NCBI RefSeq assembly: GCF_025144335.1
Contig: NZ_CP083539.1
Coordinates: forward strand, 1,799,501-1,863,500
Source: Jannaschia sp. W003
Lineage (GTDB): Bacteria; Pseudomonadota; Alphaproteobacteria; Rhodobacterales; Rhodobacteraceae
Length of the DNA: 64,000 nt
Direction: 5' to 3'
The position numbers and the translations under genes are program-made. Under the pieces are notes generated by a model, which was not told where the DNA came from, ran no database searches, and was given only the letters and a program-made list of their open reading frames with translations. Positions 6,021 to 15,552 of the stretch are shown here, one piece after another; position 1 is the first letter of the stretch, and the number at the start of each line of letters is the position of its first letter.

Positions 6021-6929
6021 ATGTCCCGCCGCGGCCAGAGCTACGATCTCGACCAGTGCGCACTCTACCGCTGCGGCTCGAAGAGGAAGCTGTTCAAGCT
6101 TCTTCAGACAAGCCCGGCCAAGTATGCTGAGCTGCGCGCCGCGCCGGACCTCTACCGACGGATGTCGAAGCCGAAAAAGAACGGCGGGACGCGCGAGATC
6201 CTTGCTCCCCGCCACGATCTGAAACGTATCCAAAAGCGCGTCAGCGAACTCTTGATGCGGGTGAAGGCGCCCGACTTCCTGATGTCCCCGGTGCGGGGAC
6301 GATCGAACATCGACAACGCCGCGGCCCACCGAGGCGCAACCTCGCACCGGCTTCTCGACATCGAGGACTTCTACCCGAACTGCCTCGCCTCGAAGGTGGC
6401 GTGGTTCTTCGGCACGGTGATGGGGTGTCCGCCGGACGTGGTCGCAGTTCTCACTTGGCTCACGACGTGGCAGGGGGCACTTCCCCAAGGCAGTCCGGCA
6501 AGCCCGATCCTGGCCTACCTCGCCTACCGGGACATGTGGCATGAGGTGGACGCCCGCGCCCGCGAGGCGGGCAACAGGCTGACCGTCTACGTCGACGACG
6601 TGACCGTCTCCGGAGACGTGGTTCGGTCGGAGACGATCTGGTCGATCAAGCAGATCCTTTTCCGGCACGGCCATCGCACAAAAGATGCGAAGGAGGAGAC
6701 GCGTTTTGGGACCCCTGTCATCGTAACGGGCGCGGTTCTGCGTGATGGCCAGATGCTCCTGCCGAACGTCCAGCACCAAAAGCGCCACCGCGTCCGCAAG
6801 GCGCTGGAACGGATGCCGGAGGGGCCGCAACGGGTGCACGCCCAGGCCGTGCTCGAGGGCTACGACGAGGGCGAGCGGCAGATCCTGTCTCGGAACCGCA
6901 GGCCGAATCCGCGGCAGAGAGACCCGTAG
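6021..6929 (+). CDS. Retron-type reverse transcriptase
   Basis: 302 aa, a usual size for a stand-alone retron RT. The fingers/palm motifs are in order: NAAAH at 99-103 (the retron NAxxH motif), DIEDFYP at 113-119 (RT1), LPQGSP at 154-159 (RT4), YVDD at 190-193 (catalytic) and VTG at 235-237 (the retron region-Y motif), followed by a basic thumb (QHQKRHRVRKALERM). NAxxH together with VTG separates retrons from group II intron and DGR RTs. The enzyme should copy part of the upstream structured RNA into branched msDNA. It is coupled to the HTH gene and followed by 160 bp without a gene. Known retrons are anti-phage systems. Confidence 0.92.
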   Translation: MSRRGQSYDLDQCALYRCGSKRKLFKLLQTSPAKYAELRAAPDLYRRMSKPKKNGGTREILAPRHDLKRIQKRVSELLMRVKAPDFLMSPVRGRSNIDNAAAHRGATSHRLLDIEDFYPNCLASKVAWFFGTVMGCPPDVVAVLTWLTTWQGALPQGSPASPILAYLAYRDMWHEVDARAREAGNRLTVYVDDVTVSGDVVRSETIWSIKQILFRHGHRTKDAKEETRFGTPVIVTGAVLRDGQMLLPNVQHQKRHRVRKALERMPEGPQRVHAQAVLEGYDEGERQILSRNRRPNPRQRDP

Positions 6930-7090
6930 CCTTTAACGAACAGGTGCTATGGGTGTCTTACGCCTACAATGACGAACCGCCCTTCTGTAGCGGCTCACGT
7001 GAAATTCTTCCGGTGAAACTAAAATCATGACTTGATACAAAGATCAGACTTCGCTACTTGGTGGTCACCAAGCAGAAGGAGGCACACATC

Positions 7091-7372
7091 GTGGAGATCA
7101 CCACACACGCAGATACCAGACTGAACCAGCGCGGCATCAAGAAGGCTTATCTCAACCTCGCGCTCGAGCATGGAGCGCCTGAGGGAGACAAGATCATCCT
7201 GAGTGCCAAGGATGCCTGTTCGCGGGCGAATGAGCTTCGCAGCGAGGCCAAGGAACTCGATGCTGTCGCGACGAAGGGGGGCATCACCGCTGTTATGTGC
7301 AACGGCACCCTCGTCACCGCCTACCGCACGGACAGCTTTTCAGTGTCTGCCGCAAAAAAAGTCAGGAGCTGA
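7091..7372 (+). CDS. DUF4258-like small protein coupled to the methylase-like gene
   Basis: 93 aa from GTG 7091. I chose this start because AGAAGGAGG lies 8 nt upstream. The sequence opens EITTHADTRLNQRGIKKAYL, the ITxHAxxRxxQRGI signature of DUF4258-type proteins, and ends with a short beta pattern (ITAVMCNGTLVTAYRTDSF). Similar small proteins are found beside DNA-modification-like genes, and the fold has been compared with small RNase or toxin folds, but no activity can be assigned from the sequence. The stop (7372) is one base before the ATG of the next gene (7374), so the two are co-translated and probably act together. Confidence 0.65.
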   Translation: MEITTHADTRLNQRGIKKAYLNLALEHGAPEGDKIILSAKDACSRANELRSEAKELDAVATKGGITAVMCNGTLVTAYRTDSFSVSAAKKVRS

Positions 7373-7373
7373 T

Positions 7374-9092
7374 ATGAGTATAAGATCTATCTTCAGCCTC
7401 TTCGACGCCCTCTGCGGCGAGTTCGACCCAACCCACGTCCTCACTCTTCTCCTCCAGGAAGCGGCGGCTCAGCAGAACCACCACGTTTCGGTTAACGAAC
7501 GTCTCGAACGGGATTGGCGCGACGTCTGCGAGAAGCCGGCCCACGCCCACCTCCACGCGGCTGCTCAGGAGCTCCTTCAAACCCCCCCGGCGGAGCGACT
7601 GGTGGCCATCGCCAAGCTCGGCATCCAGCACTTTGGACGTGGCTCCGGCGCCGGCTTTCTTGAACTCGGTCCCGCCAAGCTTATCGCAGGTCTTCTGGAG
7701 ACACCGGGATCTCTACGTGGAAGCTTCGATTACTCGGCTATGCCGATCTTGTGCGATGCCCTGAATGCCAAGGACACAGGGCGATCACTGTTCGCACAGT
7801 TCGTTAGTGCCAATGGAACCCTTTGCGACATCGTTCGACTGATCGCAGCGGTGATCGAAGTGGAGATCGACGTCGTCTGTGCGAATCCCTTCCTGAGAAC
7901 GGACGATAGGCCGTTCGACGCGGAAGTCTGCATGTCTCCGTTTGGCTCAGACATCCGAGATCGCGAGGCTTTGCCGCAAAGCACTTTGCACCGTATTGGT
8001 GCGTCGGAAACCGGTCGCCTGCAGCACGAACCCGTCGCATTCGCTGACGCTCTCGTTCATGCCCCGGGCGCACAGGTGGTCTTAGGCGTTTCCCCCAGCG
8101 CGCTCTTTCGCACGGTCGGCGCTGAAGCCGCTGCACGCGAGGAGGTAATCAGCTCGGGCAGGCTGGCGGCCGTGTTCGGGGTGCCACCGGGCATGTTCTA
8201 TGCCACCACGCGTGTTCTGTCCGCCCTGGTCGTTCTCACGCCCGAGGGTGAACATGACGGGGACGTGCGGTTCATCAACCTCAGCGACGAGCACTTCTCC
8301 AAGCTTGCTTCCCGCGGGCGGTATGAAGCACGCGAGGACGTCTCTTGGGTCGACGCCCGGAAGGCGTCCCTCGATAAACGCACCCTTTGGGCAAGGGACG
8401 TCCCGCGTGCAGAAGTCGCCAAGCAGAACCATGTCCTGACCCCCGAAAGATACTTGCAGGCCAGAGCAGCCAAAACTCTGTCCTCATTTCTTGAGGACGA
8501 AGATGTGCGTCTCCTGAAGGAAGTTGCGGAGATCATCCGTCCCCGCGCGCTCCCGAAGGATGAGAACAGCGAGCACATTATTCGGGAGGCAGGACCCGGC
8601 GACATCGCTGAGACAGGCTTCCTCTCCGAACCGTCGAAGGAGATTCGGCTCGCCCAGGGGGGGATGAGGGCTGCGCGCAACCAACGCCTGCGGCCTGGGG
8701 ATCTCGTGTTCTCCGCGAAGGGAACCATCGGCCGCATCGGCATCATTCCTGAGGATGTGCCCGGTGAGGACGAGCCGTTTTGGACCGCGGGACAGTCCCT
8801 CGTCATCCTGCGCCCGCTGCCGCGCATCAGGCCGGAGGTGCTCTTCGAATACCTGACCAACGAAACAGTGCAGGAACACATTCGCTCCCTGGCGGGTGGT
8901 GCTGCGATGCTGTCGATCGCTGCGAAGGACTTGGCCGAGTTCCGCGTTCCGCTGCCCTCACAGGAAAGGCAGGTGCGCGTGGTGGACGCATTCCGAGAGC
9001 GGCAGGACCGCTATGCAGAGATCGAGCGCCTCCGCATGGAGATCGAGGCGGAGCGGGGCAGCACCTGGCCGCATCGCGAGCTCGCGGGGTGA
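7374..9092 (+). CDS. Degenerate N6-adenine methylase-like domain fused to an HsdS-type recognition domain
   Basis: 572 aa from ATG 7374, SD AGGAG. Residues about 10-330 follow the HsdM plan: a late region PGAQVVLGVSPSALFR, a GRLAAVFGVPPGMFYATTRV segment and SALVVLTPEG. The SAM-binding DPxxGxG motif is not present, and the catalytic (N/D)PPF motif is replaced by MSPF within DAEVCMSPFGSD (about 182). Residues about 400-570 resemble one HsdS target-recognition domain (LRPGDLVFSAKGTIGRIGII, AMLSIAAKDLAEFRVPLPSQ, RQVRVVDAFRERQ). It therefore looks like a catalytically dead methylase scaffold joined to a DNA-recognition module. It sits upstream of hsdR and is coupled to a DUF4258-like gene. It could be a recognition or regulatory partner or a separate defence pair. 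Confidence 0.75.
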   Translation: MSIRSIFSLFDALCGEFDPTHVLTLLLQEAAAQQNHHVSVNERLERDWRDVCEKPAHAHLHAAAQELLQTPPAERLVAIAKLGIQHFGRGSGAGFLELGPAKLIAGLLETPGSLRGSFDYSAMPILCDALNAKDTGRSLFAQFVSANGTLCDIVRLIAAVIEVEIDVVCANPFLRTDDRPFDAEVCMSPFGSDIRDREALPQSTLHRIGASETGRLQHEPVAFADALVHAPGAQVVLGVSPSALFRTVGAEAAAREEVISSGRLAAVFGVPPGMFYATTRVLSALVVLTPEGEHDGDVRFINLSDEHFSKLASRGRYEAREDVSWVDARKASLDKRTLWARDVPRAEVAKQNHVLTPERYLQARAAKTLSSFLEDEDVRLLKEVAEIIRPRALPKDENSEHIIREAGPGDIAETGFLSEPSKEIRLAQGGMRAARNQRLRPGDLVFSAKGTIGRIGIIPEDVPGEDEPFWTAGQSLVILRPLPRIRPEVLFEYLTNETVQEHIRSLAGGAAMLSIAAKDLAEFRVPLPSQERQVRVVDAFRERQDRYAEIERLRMEIEAERGSTWPHRELAG

Positions 9093-9130
9093 GGCCCGTG
9101 CTGGACCGCCGAGCGGTTTTGCCAAGGCGT

Positions 9131-9156
9131 GGCGGTCGCCTACTTGGGCGACCGCC
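9131..9156. terminator. Hairpin between methylase-like gene and hsdR
   Basis: GGCGGTCGCC (9131-9140), loop TACTTG, GGCGACCGCC (9147-9156) form a perfect 10-bp stem in the 192-bp gap. It has no clear T-run. It may end the DUF4258/methylase-like transcript before a separate promoter for hsdR. Confidence 0.4.
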
Positions 9157-9284
9157 GCTGCCCCAGCATTGCGTCCGGCGACATTGACGCAAAGCATCTT
9201 CGTCATGATCGTCGCTATTGGCTCGTCCCCAGAGCATTCCATCCAACGCTCCGTGGGGCGTCGTAGGTTAAGGTCGTGTAATTT

Positions 9285-12200
9285 ATGAGCAGCCCTAATT
9301 TCGGACACCTCGAGGAGATCGAGCCGGCACTGGCGCTCCTCGGGGCCCATGCCGAGCGGTATTTCGTCGACGACGCCAACACCGCGCTGATCAAGACGCG
9401 CCAGTATGCGGAGCAACTGACCCACGTCATTGCCGAACGATCCGGGGTGCCTCGCGATGCCGACGACAACTTCGCGGCGATGCTGAGCAAGGTCCGCGCC
9501 GATGACTTGGCTCCGCCGGAGGTGCTCGACTTCCTCCACCGCCTCCGGATCGCCGGAAACGATGCGGTGCACGGGCACTCCGGTGAGCGTCGCGCGGCCT
9601 TCGAATCCATCAAGATCTGCCATCGCCTCGGCGTCTGGCTACGGGCCACAGTCACGCGCACCGCGAACCTCACCATGCCTTTCGTTCCACCCAGTTCGGG
9701 GCAGCAAGAGGATAAGGAACTCCAGTCGCAGATCGCCGAGCTCGAGAAGAAGCTCGAGGTCCATGCCAGCGCAGCGGAGCGACATCGATTGGCTCTGGAG
9801 GACGTGCGGCAGCACGCTGTCGATGCCGAGGAGCGCGCGCGTCTCGCAGAGGAGGAACGCACCGTCTTCGAGGAGCTGGCACTCGATGCGGAGCGGCGGG
9901 CCAACCAGGCGCTCGACCAACCGGCCCGCATGGCATTCGTGCAAGCCGCGTTCGCTTCGGCCCGCGACATGGAGTTCGACGAGGCGGACACCCGCCTTCT
10001 GATCGACGAGCAACTGCGGCAGGCAGGCTGGGAGGCCGATACCAAGCTGCTGCGGCACTCCGCCGGCACGAGGCCCGAGCGCAATCGGAACCTCGCCATT
10101 GCCGAGTGGCCGACATCGTCGGGCCCTGCGGACTACGCACTCTTCGTGGGAAAGACGCTCGTCGGTGTCGTCGAGGCCAAACGAGAAAGAACCAACGTGC
10201 TGTCAGCCCTGGACGTGCAGGCGACCCGATACTCCCAGGACATCGAGGTCACTGGTGAGTTCGAGCTCGCCGGTGGACCTTGGGGCGACCACAAGGCCCC
10301 CTTTCTCTTCGCCTCCAATGGCCGGAGTTACTACCCGGCGATGAAGACCCAGAGCGGCATCTGGTTCCGGGACACGCGAGTGCCCACGAACGGAGCCAGA
10401 GCGCTGGAGGGGTGGATCACACCGGAGGGCCTGACGGAGAGGCTCCAGGTCGACCGTGAAGCCGCCGAGGCAGAGCTCTCCGGCAAGCCCTTCAACTTCG
10501 GCTTCGATCTGCGCCCCTATCAGGAAGCCGCGATCCGCGCCGTGGAGGACAGCTTGGCAAAGGACCGCAGGGAGATGCTGGTGGCCATGGCAACCGGCAC
10601 GGGCAAGACCAAGCTCGCCATCGCCATGATCTACCGCCTCCTCGAGGCGAAGCGGTTCCTCCGTGTCTGCTTCGTGGTGGACCGCAGCGCCCTTGGCGAG
10701 CAGGCCGAGACGGCCTTCGAGACGACCCGCATGATCGGCGCGAGCACCTTCGCGGACATCTTCGGCCTTCGAAAGCTCGGCGATGCGGACATCGACCGGG
10801 ATGCCAAGGTGCACGTTTGCACGGTGCAGAGCCTGGTAAAGCGCGTTCTCGAGCGCGATCCCGGCTCGCGCCCCCCCGTGGATCAGTATGACCTCATCCT
10901 CATCGACGAGTGCCACCGCGGCTACCTTCTCGATCGCGAGATGAGCGCCGCGGAAGCGACCTTCCGAGATGAGAACGACTACGTCTCCAAGTATCGCCGG
11001 GTCGTCGAGTATTTCGACGCCGTGAAGATCGGCCTGACGGCTACGCCAGCGTTGCACACGGCTCAGATCTTCGGTGAGCCGATCTACCGATACAGCTACC
11101 GCGAGGCCGTCGTGGACGGCTGGCTGATCGACCACGATCCCCCGCACCTCATCACCACGGCGCTCAGCGTCGCGGGCATCACGTTCGAGGCGGGAGAGAC
11201 GGTAGAGGCGCTCGACACGCGCACCGGAGCGATCGACGTCGCGACGCTGGACGACCGCCTTGCCTTCTCCGTCGAGCACTTCAACCGGAAGGTCCTGTCT
11301 CCAGATTTCAACAGGGTGGTCGCGGAAGAGATCGCGCGTCACGTCGATATCCTGGACCCGAACGGTGGTAAGACGCTGATTTTCGCGGCCACGGATCCGC
11401 ACGCTGACGAGATCGTCCAGCACCTTCGTGAGGCCTACCGACGCGACGGTCTGGAGATTGAGGACGGGATGATCCTCAAGATCACCGGCTCGATCGACAA
11501 GCCGTCTCGGCAGATCCTGAAGTTCAAGAACGAGGCGAACCCCCGCATCGCCGTGACGGTGGACCTTCTGACGACCGGCATCGACGTGCCCGCGATCACC
11601 AACCTGGTCTTCCTGCGCCGGGTGAACTCCCGCATCCTCTACGACCAGATGATCGGCCGCGCGACGCGCCGGTGCGACGAGATCGGCAAGGAGGCCTTCC
11701 AGATCTTCGACGCCGTCGATCTCTACCCCAATCTCCAGTCCATGACGGAGATGCGCCCCGTGGTGGTGAACCCGTCGGTGTCGTTCGAGGACCTCTTCGC
11801 CGGGTTCGAGGCCAGCGAGGACGAAGGCCACCGTGATGAGATCCTCGATCAGATCATCGTCAAGCTCTCGCGCAAGATCCGGAAGATGAACGAGGAGATC
11901 CGGGACCAATACACCGCGCAAGCCGGCGAGACGCCCGAGGAGACGCTTCGGCGCTTCCGGGAGCATCCTTCCTCGGAGGCTCGGGAGTGGACCAGGGAGC
12001 GGCCCGGGATGGGAGCATTCTTCGACTTCGAGGGCGCGCGCAACGCCCCTCCCATCCTTCCGATCGCACACCACGAGGACGAGGTGATCCGCGTGCGGAG
12101 GGGATACGGGGACGGCGACAGACCCGACGACTTCATCGACGCCTTCACGGCATTCGTCAGGGACAACAAGAACCACATCGCTGCGCTCAACCTCGTCCTC

Positions 12201-12626
12201 ACACGGCCCCGGGACCTTACCCGGAACAGCCTGCGGGAGCTCAAGCTCGCACTCGACGGTGCCCACTTCACCGAGAACCGCCTGCGCACCGCCTGGCGCG
12301 ACAAGACCAGCGAGGACGTGGCGGCCAGCATCATCGGGTTCATCCGTCAGGCTGCCCTCGGCGACCCCCTCGTGCCGTTCACGGAGCGGGTCGACGGGGC
12401 GATCCGGCGGGTCAGCGCACGGCACCGGCTCGACGACGCGCAGAGGCGGTGGATCAACCGCATCGGTGATGAGATGAAGTCGCGGATCGTCGTGGATCGG
12501 GACGCCTTCGACGAGCCGCCCTTCGCACAGCAGGGCGGGTTCCGCCGGCTCGACAGAATCTTCGGCGGAGAGCTCGAGGCGATCCTCGACGAAATCAGAA
12601 AAGAGACATGGGAGACCGCAGCATGA
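9285..12626 (+). CDS. hsdR: Type I restriction enzyme R subunit (endonuclease/translocase)
   Basis: 1113 aa. The N-terminal 140 residues (ERYFVDDANTALIKTRQYAE, FLHRLRIAGNDAVHG) resemble a DUF4145-like HEPN-type helical domain, and a coiled coil follows at about 140-215. The nuclease region has D...EAK (PADYALFVGKTLVGVVEAKR, around residue 297). The SF2 motor has Walker A ATGTGKT (about 436), DECH (about 542), GLTATP (about 583) and helicase motifs V-VI (TTGIDVP, QMIGRATR). The end is an EcoEI-type C-terminal region. Together with HsdM and HsdS it should cut unmodified DNA after ATP-driven translocation. Its stop overlaps the hsdM start (ATGA). Confidence 0.95.
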   Translation: MSSPNFGHLEEIEPALALLGAHAERYFVDDANTALIKTRQYAEQLTHVIAERSGVPRDADDNFAAMLSKVRADDLAPPEVLDFLHRLRIAGNDAVHGHSGERRAAFESIKICHRLGVWLRATVTRTANLTMPFVPPSSGQQEDKELQSQIAELEKKLEVHASAAERHRLALEDVRQHAVDAEERARLAEEERTVFEELALDAERRANQALDQPARMAFVQAAFASARDMEFDEADTRLLIDEQLRQAGWEADTKLLRHSAGTRPERNRNLAIAEWPTSSGPADYALFVGKTLVGVVEAKRERTNVLSALDVQATRYSQDIEVTGEFELAGGPWGDHKAPFLFASNGRSYYPAMKTQSGIWFRDTRVPTNGARALEGWITPEGLTERLQVDREAAEAELSGKPFNFGFDLRPYQEAAIRAVEDSLAKDRREMLVAMATGTGKTKLAIAMIYRLLEAKRFLRVCFVVDRSALGEQAETAFETTRMIGASTFADIFGLRKLGDADIDRDAKVHVCTVQSLVKRVLERDPGSRPPVDQYDLILIDECHRGYLLDREMSAAEATFRDENDYVSKYRRVVEYFDAVKIGLTATPALHTAQIFGEPIYRYSYREAVVDGWLIDHDPPHLITTALSVAGITFEAGETVEALDTRTGAIDVATLDDRLAFSVEHFNRKVLSPDFNRVVAEEIARHVDILDPNGGKTLIFAATDPHADEIVQHLREAYRRDGLEIEDGMILKITGSIDKPSRQILKFKNEANPRIAVTVDLLTTGIDVPAITNLVFLRRVNSRILYDQMIGRATRRCDEIGKEAFQIFDAVDLYPNLQSMTEMRPVVVNPSVSFEDLFAGFEASEDEGHRDEILDQIIVKLSRKIRKMNEEIRDQYTAQAGETPEETLRRFREHPSSEAREWTRERPGMGAFFDFEGARNAPPILPIAHHEDEVIRVRRGYGDGDRPDDFIDAFTAFVRDNKNHIAALNLVLTRPRDLTRNSLRELKLALDGAHFTENRLRTAWRDKTSEDVAASIIGFIRQAALGDPLVPFTERVDGAIRRVSARHRLDDAQRRWINRIGDEMKSRIVVDRDAFDEPPFAQQGGFRRLDRIFGGELEAILDEIRKETWETAA

Positions 12627-14128
12627 GCGCCACACAGAACATCGTCGCCAAGCTTTGGAAGCTGTGCGACGTGCTGCGGGACGACGGGGTCACCTACTCC
12701 GAATACGTCACCGAGCTGACCTACCTGCTTTTCCTGAAGATGATGGAGGAGACCGGGCAAGAGCATCGCCTTCCGCCCGAATACCGGTGGGCCGACTTGG
12801 CAAACCGCGAGGGCCTCGAGCAGCTCACTCACTACAAGCAGCTCCTGACTTCGCTCGGGAATCCGCTGGAGAAGGACCAGCACGGCGAGCCGAAGCCGCC
12901 GAAGGACCCTCTCGTCCTCGCCATCTTCACCGACGCCCAGACCCGTCTGCGCAAACCGGCGAACCTCAAGAGCCTGACCACCAGCATCGACGGTCTCGAC
13001 TGGTTCGACGCGCGCGAGGAAGGCCTCGGCGACCTCTACGAAGGTCTCCTCCAGAAGAACGCCGAGGACAAGAAGTCCGGGGCGGGCCAATACTTCACGC
13101 CCCGCCCTCTGATCGACTGCATCGTCCGGCTCGCCAAGCCGCAACTGGGCGAGCGCATCCAGGACCCGGCGGCGGGCACCGGCGGCTTCGTCGTTGCGGC
13201 GCACCGCAAGATCTTCGAGGAGAACAACGAGTTCTTCGGCCTCGACGACGGCGTCGCCACTCGCCAGATCCGCGATTGCTACACCCTGGCCGAGCTCGTG
13301 CCCGACACGCATCGCCTCTGCCTAATGAACCTCATGCTCCACGGCATCGAGGGCGATGCGAAGTCGCTCGACACCATGACCGGCGAGGGCGCCTCGCTGC
13401 CGAAGGCCGACCTCGTTCTGTCGAACCCGCCCTTCGGCACGAAGAAGGGCGGCGGACGGCCGCAGCGCGAGGACTTCTCGACCACCGCCGGCACCTCCAA
13501 CAAGCAGCTCGCCTTCGTGGAACACATCATCCGCGCGCTGAAGCGCGGGGGACGGGCAGCCGTGGTGGTGCCCGACAACGTGCTCTTCGAGGACGGCACC
13601 GGCAAAGCCTTGCGCCGGATGCTGATGGACTGGTGCGACCTGCACACCATCCTGCGCCTGCCGACCGGTATCTTTTACGCCCAGGGCGTGAAGACTAACA
13701 TCATCTTCTTCACCCGCCGGGCGGATGGCGAGCAGAAGGGTGGGACGGAGGCGACGTGGGTCTACGACATGCGCGCGGGCGCGCCCTCCTACGGCAAGAC
13801 GCGGCCCCTGCGGGCCGAGGACTTCGCCGCGTTCGAGGCGGCCTTCGGCGATGATCCCCGTGGGCAGGCCGAGCGGCAGGACGAGGGCGAGGAAGGCCGC
13901 TTTCGCCGCTTCACCCGCGAGGACATCGCGGCACGGGGCGACAGCCTCGACATCTCCTGGCTGCGCGACGGCGAGGAGGAGGCCGAGGACGGGCTGATCG
14001 ACCCCGACGACATCACCGCGGCCATCCTCGGCCATCTGCGCGAGGCGACGCGCGAGATCGAGGCGCTGGTGGAGGAGCTGGAGGGCGGGGAAGAGGACGA
14101 GGCGCCGGTGGCGGTGGCGGCGGAATGA
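12623..14128 (+). CDS. hsdM: Type I restriction-modification DNA methyltransferase M subunit
   Basis: 501 aa from ATG 12623, which overlaps the hsdR stop. An earlier ATG at 12608 lies inside hsdR and has no better SD. It has the N-terminal HsdM helical domain (VAKLWKLCDVLRDDGVTYSE), the SAM-binding motif DPAAGTGG (about 180-187) and the catalytic motif SNPPFG (about 266-271), both intact, in contrast to the methylase-like gene at 7374. An acidic tail rich in Glu ends the protein. It methylates adenine at the site chosen by HsdS. Its stop overlaps the hsdS start (ATGA). Confidence 0.95.
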   Translation: MSATQNIVAKLWKLCDVLRDDGVTYSEYVTELTYLLFLKMMEETGQEHRLPPEYRWADLANREGLEQLTHYKQLLTSLGNPLEKDQHGEPKPPKDPLVLAIFTDAQTRLRKPANLKSLTTSIDGLDWFDAREEGLGDLYEGLLQKNAEDKKSGAGQYFTPRPLIDCIVRLAKPQLGERIQDPAAGTGGFVVAAHRKIFEENNEFFGLDDGVATRQIRDCYTLAELVPDTHRLCLMNLMLHGIEGDAKSLDTMTGEGASLPKADLVLSNPPFGTKKGGGRPQREDFSTTAGTSNKQLAFVEHIIRALKRGGRAAVVVPDNVLFEDGTGKALRRMLMDWCDLHTILRLPTGIFYAQGVKTNIIFFTRRADGEQKGGTEATWVYDMRAGAPSYGKTRPLRAEDFAAFEAAFGDDPRGQAERQDEGEEGRFRRFTREDIAARGDSLDISWLRDGEEEAEDGLIDPDDITAAILGHLREATREIEALVEELEGGEEDEAPVAVAAE

Positions 14129-15552
14129 GTGAGCTACCTGAAGGCTGGGCTTCGACCCGTATCGGTGAACTAACATCGAAGATCGGCAGCGGTGCGACGC
14201 CACGCGGGGGGGCAAAGGCCTACAAGCTCTCCGGCACGCCGCTTCTAAGATCACTCAATATCCATTTTGATGGCGTCAGGGACGAGGGCATTGCCTACAT
14301 CGACGATGAGCAGGCAGCCAAGCTCGATAACGTCGAAGTCGAAACTTCCGATGTTCTGCTGAACATTACGGGAGCGTCGATCGGTCGGGTTGCGATCGCT
14401 CCGGAGCGCTACAAGGGTGCCCGAGTCAACCAGCACGTTGCAATCATTCGCACCGTAGATGGTGTAGTGCCCAGCTTTCTGTCGCGATACTTGGCGTCGC
14501 CTGATGCTCAGAGCAGAATCTTTACAGAAAATTACGGCGTGACACGCCAGGCACTAACGAAGGGTATGATCGAAGATTTCCCGGTTAGTCTCCCCCCACT
14601 CCCCGAGCAGCGACGGATCGTGGCGAAGCTGGACCGGCTCTCGGCGCGCTCGGCCGCCGCGCGCGACCACCTCGCCCGCACCGCCAAGCTCGCCACCCGC
14701 GCCAAGCAGGCGGTTCTAAGGAATGCCTTCGCAGGATCGATCACAGAACGATGGCGAGCGGCGCGAATGGTGCCGCCGGTCGCAACCGATCGGGACGGCA
14801 TCGATGGTCGGGTGCCCGATCTGGGTGACATTCCGAGCGCGTGGGGCTGGCGAGCTGTGAGTTCAATTTGTGAGGTTTCGGGTGGCCTGACCAAGAACCG
14901 TGCCCGAGCCGACATGCCCCGGAAGGCACCCTACCTACGCGTTGCCAATGTCTACGCGAACGAGCTGCGTCTCGACGAAGTGACCGAGATCGGCTGCACC
15001 AAGGCGGATATCGAGCGCACGCTGTTGCAGGCAGGCGATCTACTTGTCGTCGAAGGCAATGGAAGCCAGGACCAAATCGGCCGAGTGGCGGTCTGGACCG
15101 GCGAGGTGGATGGCTGTCTCCACCAGAACCACTTGATCCGCGTCCGGCCCAAGCCGTCCGTTTCCAGCGCATTTCTTCTCTATTGGATGCTGTCGCCTAA
15201 TGGGCGGACCGCGATCGAAACGGTCGCTTCATCGAGTTCGGGGCTACACACTCTCAGCCTCTCTAAGGTCAAGGGGATGCCTGTCCCTCTATGCTCGAAG
15301 ATGGAACAAGCCGAAATCGTTCGCCGCATCGAAGCCGCCTTCGCCCGCATCGACCGCGTGACCAAGGAGGCCAGTCGCGCCGCCCATCTCCTCGACCGGC
15401 TCGACGAACGCCTGCTGGCCAGGGCGTTCCGCGGAGAGCTCGTCCCCCAGGACCCCGATGACGAACCCGCCGAAGCCCTCCTCGCCCGCATCCGCGAAGC
15501 CCGCGCCGCCGCGCCGAAGCCGAAGCGCGGGCGAAGGAAGGCCTCCACATGA
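14125..15552 (+). CDS. hsdS: Type I restriction-modification specificity subunit
   Basis: 475 aa with the usual two target-recognition domains. TRD1 is about 1-160 (LPEGWASTRIGELTSKIGSG, then NQHVAIIR and GMIEDFPVSLPPLPEQRRIV). TRD2 is about 230-410 (PSAWGWRAVSSICEVSGGLT, SSSGLHTLSLSKVKGMPVPL). Each TRD is followed by a conserved helical spacer (KLDRLSARSAAARDHL and EAAFARIDRVTKEASRAAHL). Base use in the TRDs is less GC-rich than in the spacers, as expected for swapped recognition domains. It is coupled to hsdM upstream and to the accessory gene downstream by ATGA overlaps. Confidence 0.94.
   Translation: MSELPEGWASTRIGELTSKIGSGATPRGGAKAYKLSGTPLLRSLNIHFDGVRDEGIAYIDDEQAAKLDNVEVETSDVLLNITGASIGRVAIAPERYKGARVNQHVAIIRTVDGVVPSFLSRYLASPDAQSRIFTENYGVTRQALTKGMIEDFPVSLPPLPEQRRIVAKLDRLSARSAAARDHLARTAKLATRAKQAVLRNAFAGSITERWRAARMVPPVATDRDGIDGRVPDLGDIPSAWGWRAVSSICEVSGGLTKNRARADMPRKAPYLRVANVYANELRLDEVTEIGCTKADIERTLLQAGDLLVVEGNGSQDQIGRVAVWTGEVDGCLHQNHLIRVRPKPSVSSAFLLYWMLSPNGRTAIETVASSSSGLHTLSLSKVKGMPVPLCSKMEQAEIVRRIEAAFARIDRVTKEASRAAHLLDRLDERLLARAFRGELVPQDPDDEPAEALLARIREARAAAPKPKRGRRKAST

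Noticed and set aside
6021..6929. Group II intron or diversity-generating RT
   Set aside because: No maturase domain or intron RNA ends, no template/variable repeat pair seen, and the NAxxH and VTG motifs are typical of retrons.
12608..12622. Upstream ATG as hsdM start
   Set aside because: The ATGA overlap at 12623 matches the other junctions of the operon, and the MSATQNIVAKLW start fits HsdM proteins better.
10203..12635. 810-codon open frame antisense to hsdR
   Set aside because: It is a mirror of the hsdR codons; hsdR has all motor and nuclease motifs, and the antisense frame has none.
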